Assembly: GCA_030027265.1 (NCBI GenBank)
Contig: JASENG010000026.1
Coordinates: 1-40,414 of the forward strand
Length of the DNA stretch: 40,414 nucleotides
Origin: Lysinibacillus fusiformis
GTDB lineage: Bacteria > Bacillota > Bacilli > Bacillales_A > Planococcaceae
Direction: 5' to 3'
Numbering within the stretch: position 1 is the stretch's first letter; every line of letters starts with the position of its first letter. Positions 35,826 to 40,414 of the stretch are shown here, piece by piece. Below the pieces are notes generated by a model. That model made no database searches. It was not told the DNA's origin and saw only the letters and a program-made list of their open reading frames with translations. Position numbers and translations under genes: made by a program.

Positions 35826-35861
35826 TAAAAAAACTGTTCTATGATTATTATCATAGAACAG
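35826..35861 (-). terminator. Terminator of dacA
   Basis: Perfect 12-bp stem (35834-35845 with 35850-35861), TATT loop, followed on the minus strand by a U run. It lies just before the dacA stop. Confidence 0.88.
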
Positions 35862-35868
35862 CATTTTA

Positions 35869-37203
35869 CTAGAATAATCCACCCACGAATCCTGTAATAC
35901 CATCCCAAACATTTCCGAAGAAGCTACCTACTCCTTGGAAAAATAAAGAGACAAACCCAGCACGTTCAACACTGCTTGTTGTTACGACTTCTGTAGAATA
36001 ATTCTTGCCATCGATAAATCCATAATCTTCACCTTCCGATTTTTCGATAACAACTTTACCGACAACTGTGCCTTTTTTAACTGCAGCTTCAATGGATTTT
36101 TTATCCAATTCTAATTTTGGAACATATAAATCTTTTTCACTTGTTTTTACTACTAGAGATATTGGTTCTTTTACTGCAATACCTACACTATCTTCTTTAC
36201 CTTTTGTAACGGACAGTGTTTCATTGCCTTTAAATGAATAGTTGCTTGATACGATCTCTTGTTTTGTAAATTGACTAAAACCGTAGTCAAATAATTTTTT
36301 TGCAGCTTCAAAACGTGCTGTATACGTGCTATTTCCATTTGAATCTTTTGCATTTAGCACAACTGCGATTAAGCGTGTTCCATTACGTTCTGCCGTTCCT
36401 GTAAAACATTGACCTGCAAAAGGTGTAGAACCGGTTTTCAAACCATCTACTCCTTCATATTCACTTACTAAACCTGGTAACATCCAATTCCAGTTTGGCA
36501 TTAGAGTTTCATCATCTGTACCCTCACGGAACTTCTTCTTAGAAATACTAGAAGTCTCTAAAACTTCCGGATGATCTTTTAACAAATGATAAGCAAGTTT
36601 CGCTACAGATTTTGCTGGCATTACATTTTCATCTTCAGCCTTTGTACCTTCTGGATGCATTCCAAAAAGATCTGAATTACTTAACCCTGTTGCGTTTACA
36701 AATTTGTATCCTTCAAGACCTAATTCTGCGGCTTTTTCATTCATTAATTTTACAAATTCCGTTTCGGAGCCAGCGATTGTTTCAGCAATCCCTACTGTTG
36801 CGGCATTTGCGGAATAAATTGCCATTGCTTCATATAACTCTTGAATTGTATAAGCACCATCCGCTCTTAACGGTACGTTACTTAATGCACTGTTTTGGGA
36901 CATTTTATATGTATACTCGGTAACGTGATATTGTTGATCCCAAGTGATTTTGCCTTCATCAATAGCATCTAGCAGTATATATTCCGTCATCATTTTTGAC
37001 ATACTCGCAATTCCTAATGGACCGTCCGCATTTTGTTCATATAGGATTTGCCCTGTATTTGCATCAATTAATATGGCACCATCAACGTTTATCCCTAAAT
37101 CTGTTTCCGCACTTGCACTTGTTGCAGTTGTGACAAATGTGCTGATTAACAGAATCGGAATCATCAATAGGCTGAACCATGATGCTTTCTTAGCTGTTTT
37201 CAC
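35869..37203 (-). CDS. dacA: D-alanyl-D-alanine carboxypeptidase (PBP5)
   Basis: Penicillin-binding protein of 444 aa from the GTG at 37203, which has GGAGGT 7 bases upstream. It trims the terminal D-Ala from peptidoglycan pentapeptides. A signal peptide (cleavage after ASA, about 32), the active-site S67-M-S-K70, the SAN motif (about 128) and KTGST (about 263) are in place. After the C-terminal domain a short amphipathic tail (FFQGVGSFFGNVWDGITGFVG) anchors it to the membrane. An extended -10 TGATAAAAT (37242-37247) precedes it. Confidence 0.96.
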   Translation of the reverse strand: MKTAKKASWFSLLMIPILLISTFVTTATSASAETDLGINVDGAILIDANTGQILYEQNADGPLGIASMSKMMTEYILLDAIDEGKITWDQQYHVTEYTYKMSQNSALSNVPLRADGAYTIQELYEAMAIYSANAATVGIAETIAGSETEFVKLMNEKAAELGLEGYKFVNATGLSNSDLFGMHPEGTKAEDENVMPAKSVAKLAYHLLKDHPEVLETSSISKKKFREGTDDETLMPNWNWMLPGLVSEYEGVDGLKTGSTPFAGQCFTGTAERNGTRLIAVVLNAKDSNGNSTYTARFEAAKKLFDYGFSQFTKQEIVSSNYSFKGNETLSVTKGKEDSVGIAVKEPISLVVKTSEKDLYVPKLELDKKSIEAAVKKGTVVGKVVIEKSEGEDYGFIDGKNYSTEVVTTSSVERAGFVSLFFQGVGSFFGNVWDGITGFVGGLF

Positions 37204-37415
37204 AAAAAATACCTCCAATATTGTTTTACTTTACTTTCGTCATTTTATCATAGAAATTGCAAGAAAAATATTACGTTTACAATAGAAAATCATGGTTACT
37301 CATTATATTTAGTTATAAATAATATTTTTTAACAAATTACTAGACGCGAATCAATTATTTTCCAATCAAAACTTCATCTCGCTAAAGAGTAACTACCTAC
37401 GATAAAAGCAAAAAA

Positions 37416-37456
37416 AGCACACTTTTAACATCAAAATATGACGTTAAAAGCATGCT
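37416..37456 (-). terminator. Terminator of guaB
   Basis: CTTTTAAC/GTTAAAAG stem (37422-37429 with 37443-37450) extended by GC pairs around a small bulge; the minus strand continues with a U run. Confidence 0.8.
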
Positions 37457-37472
37457 TGAGGTTTCCCATTTA

Positions 37473-38957
<1,485 letters not shown>

Positions 38958-38976
38958 TTAAAGAATATTAATTGTA

Positions 38977-39005
38977 AGATTATCAACATGAAATCTAAGT
39001 GTCAA
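38977..39005 (-). promoter_or_regulatory. guaB promoter
   Basis: Minus strand -35 TTGACA (39000-39005), 17-base spacer, -10 TAATCT (38977-38982). Confidence 0.75.
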
Positions 39006-39240
39006 GAACACTTTAAAAGAAAGAGTATTCGGATAATTCTATTAAATCTATGACCTGATGTTTTATTTAATGTATCGCTTTCATAAATCTTTACTTAGTA
39101 TTTACTTGTGATTGATAATTATTAGATTTGAATGGGAAAATAAAATTGTGATTATCATATTGTAAACGGATTCAACTGACTTATCCAAAATTCCCCTTTA
39201 ATAATTTCCTTTTCCAATTAATTTCGAAAATGAATGCTAA
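39006..39240. other. AT-rich intergenic region with no recognised feature
   Basis: About 235 bp between the guaB promoter and the next terminator. I see no ORF with a ribosome site, no strong hairpin, and no riboswitch. Confidence 0.6.
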
Positions 39241-39268
39241 TAAAAGGGATGCCCTAGCATCCCTTAAA
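39241..39268 (-). terminator. Terminator of the cysteine hydrolase pseudogene
   Basis: Perfect 9-bp stem AAGGGATGC/GCATCCCTT (39244-39252 with 39257-39265) with a 4-base loop, then a U-rich tract on the minus strand. The stop codon overlaps the hairpin. Confidence 0.85.
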
Positions 39269-39788
39269 TCATGTTTTCCTTATTATATGCTTCCATATAT
39301 TCTTCATAATCCAATACTTCAATAACATTCGACCAATGTAAGACAGTTCCTACGAAATCCTTTATATCTAATCCCTGCATTTCATAGGTTTCTTCAGTAT
39401 TAACTGTCCCGGTAGCGTCCTCAATAAATGTGACCTTATATCCCCTATCATAGGCAGCAATTGCGGTAAACATACAACAAAACTCCGTGTTATATCCTGT
39501 AATAAAAAGTTGGTTTACACTTAATGCCTCTAATAAGCTAGAGAGTTCCGTATTAAAGAAAGAACTCGGTGTTTGCTTCTCAAGTATATGATCAGCATAA
39601 TCTTTTAATGAACTATGTATTTCCGAACCCGTGGAATGTTTATATAATGGACTTTCTTCAGAGTCATCCAAATGTCTCATAAAGATTACGGGACTATTAG
39701 AATCTTTGAAATCCTTAATCACATTTTCCATAAGTAAAAGTTCTGCTTTGAAATTTCCAAAATTAATAATGGCATTTTGTACATCCTT
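39264..39788 (-). pseudogene. Isochorismatase-family cysteine hydrolase, 5' end damaged
   Basis: The longest ATG frame (39731) gives 155 aa, missing the first strand of the fold. Reading upstream in frame adds DVQNAIINFGNFKAELLL, which contains the family's catalytic Asp (39783-39785), but a TAG stop (39789-39791) lies just two codons before it. The rest is intact: the catalytic Lys in EKQTPSSFF, the cis-peptide/nucleophile stretch GYNTEFCCMFTA with its Cys, and the C-terminal helix. So either the gene has lost its start by a small indel or point change, or an unusual start is used. Family members hydrolyse isochorismate, nicotinamide or similar amides. Confidence 0.7.
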
Positions 39789-39859
39789 CTATTTTGAATT
39801 TAAAATTTCCTTTATTCGTTTTTAGAAGTATCGATAAATGCATTGATACTTTTTGCAAA

Positions 39860-40016
39860 TAAAAAACCACTGAAACTTCAGTGGTTTGACGATCTACTTT
39901 CAGTGGCAGCTCCTCCAACTAAAGTAGCAGCTAATATGGAAAGCTCTATGTAGAGATGACGTATCGGCTAACTGCTTCAACTTTGTCGAGCCGATTCTCG
40001 TTTAGATAGAGTATAA
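39860..40016 (-). ncRNA. Candidate structured small RNA
   Basis: No gene. The minus strand offers consecutive hairpins: ATCGGCT/AGCCGAT with CGAC/GTTG inside (39963-39995), CTCTA/TAGAG (39944-39955), CTACTTT/AAAGTAG with GGAGGAG in the loop (39894-39927), and a final perfect 11-bp terminator hairpin (39865-39888) with a U run. A -10-like TATACT (40010-40015) lies just upstream, but no good -35 is visible. Confidence 0.45.
39862..39889 (-). terminator. Perfect terminator hairpin
   Basis: AAACCACTGAA/TTCAGTGGTTT with a 2-base loop and a U run on the minus strand. A near-identical hairpin ends the window at 40381-40409. Confidence 0.8.
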
Positions 40017-40080
40017 TGTGCTTCGTTCTATTTCATTACTGCGAGCTCATATTCAATAGTATTAAGATTTAACGAAGGGA

Positions 40081-40270
40081 AATAAACGAAGATTTTTCCG
40101 TTATTTCAAAATCGAATTGGTTTCATAGGAAAATAAGGGGAGACATTCCGACTATTCTAAGAAAATACCTCCCTTTTCATGCTTTTTAAGTCGATAAGCG
40201 GAATTTCTCCTTTTATCTAAGTTTGTTTTGATTTATTTTTCTAAATAAGCGAATTTTCTCCGCTTATTTA
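40081..40270. repeat. Four-unit palindromic repeat element, copy 2
   Basis: Palindromic units at 40081-40109, 40131-40157, 40193-40218 and 40243-40270, centres spaced about 49, 62 and 51 bp, as in the copy at 25983-26173. The second spacer is also similar in sequence (CCTC...CTT.TTT). The rest of 40270-40380 is AT-rich without a recognised feature. Confidence 0.6.
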
Positions 40271-40380
40271 TTAGTGAGTTCATCCAAATTTTGCTTGAGC
40301 CTTGATTTCTTGTTAGCCTAATTCTAGATTAATAAACGCTGATGAACGTTTGATAATTTTTTTGAAGTTTTTTAACAATT

Positions 40381-40410
40381 AAAAAAACCACTGAGAATTC
40401 AGTGGTTTTC
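40381..40410 (-). terminator. Terminator hairpin at the window edge
   Basis: AAACCACTGA/TCAGTGGTTT with a 4-base loop and a U run on the minus strand. It would end transcription coming from outside the right edge, where Bacillus has an rRNA operon between gyrA and guaB. Confidence 0.75.
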
Positions 40411-40414
40411 ATTT

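Overview
The window looks like low-GC, endospore-forming Bacillota, most likely Planococcaceae-like (Lysinibacillus/Solibacillus type; this is an inference from gene content and protein character, no search was run). It carries a near-origin block known from Bacillus, read right to left on the minus strand: guaB, dacA, pdxS-pdxT, T-box-serS, dgk-dck, scr (SRP RNA), dnaX, ybaB/yaaK, recR, yaaL, bofA. bofA implies a sporulating organism. The left edge (1-240) holds three tandem sigma-A promoters firing out of the window, as expected for an rRNA operon just beyond the edge. The right edge ends in a terminator hairpin where another rRNA operon is expected, so the piece may be the unique stretch between two rRNA operons.

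Layout. 1-3870: rrn promoters, bofA, yaaL, recR, ybaB, dnaX. 3870-15865: an eight-gene minus-strand operon between dnaX and scr, two genes that are close neighbours in Bacillus. It encodes a secreted/membrane protein, an ABC-2 ATPase and permease, a membrane coiled-coil protein with a Gly/Gln/Asn-rich linker, a MoxR AAA+ ATPase, a DUF58 protein, a BatA-like vWA protein and a large double-vWA membrane protein. The genes overlap or nearly touch, and this is the best candidate for an undescribed system. 16080-17000: scr, a divergent tRNA-Ser(UGA) and a GC-richer hairpin-rich element. 17011-23700: accessory genes, namely a glutamate/dicarboxylate symporter behind a c-di-AMP (ydaO/yuaA) riboswitch, an RraA-like protein, a small membrane-anchored unknown, a LOG-family protein, an MBL-fold hydrolase, an orphan siderophore ABC ATPase with a Fur-like box, and a secreted beta-propeller protein. 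23791-25835: dck, dgk, and tadA on the opposite strand. 25835-29066: a four-unit palindromic repeat element, patA-like aminotransferase and AtoE-like transporter. 29067-30725: a vestigial second serS 3' end, serS and its T-box. 30807-33850: pdxT, pdxS and the divergent MocR regulator. 33851-38936: asparagine synthetase, dacA, guaB. 39264-40414: a 5'-broken cysteine hydrolase gene, a candidate structured RNA, and a second copy of the four-unit repeat element.

How genes work together. PdxS and PdxT form PLP synthase, probably controlled by the divergent PdxR-like protein. dgk/dck salvage deoxynucleosides. recR, dnaX and ybaB are the usual recombination/replication cluster. In the large operon a MoxR ATPase is paired with several vWA proteins and an ABC-2 exporter, which suggests an ATP-driven envelope machine of unknown substrate.
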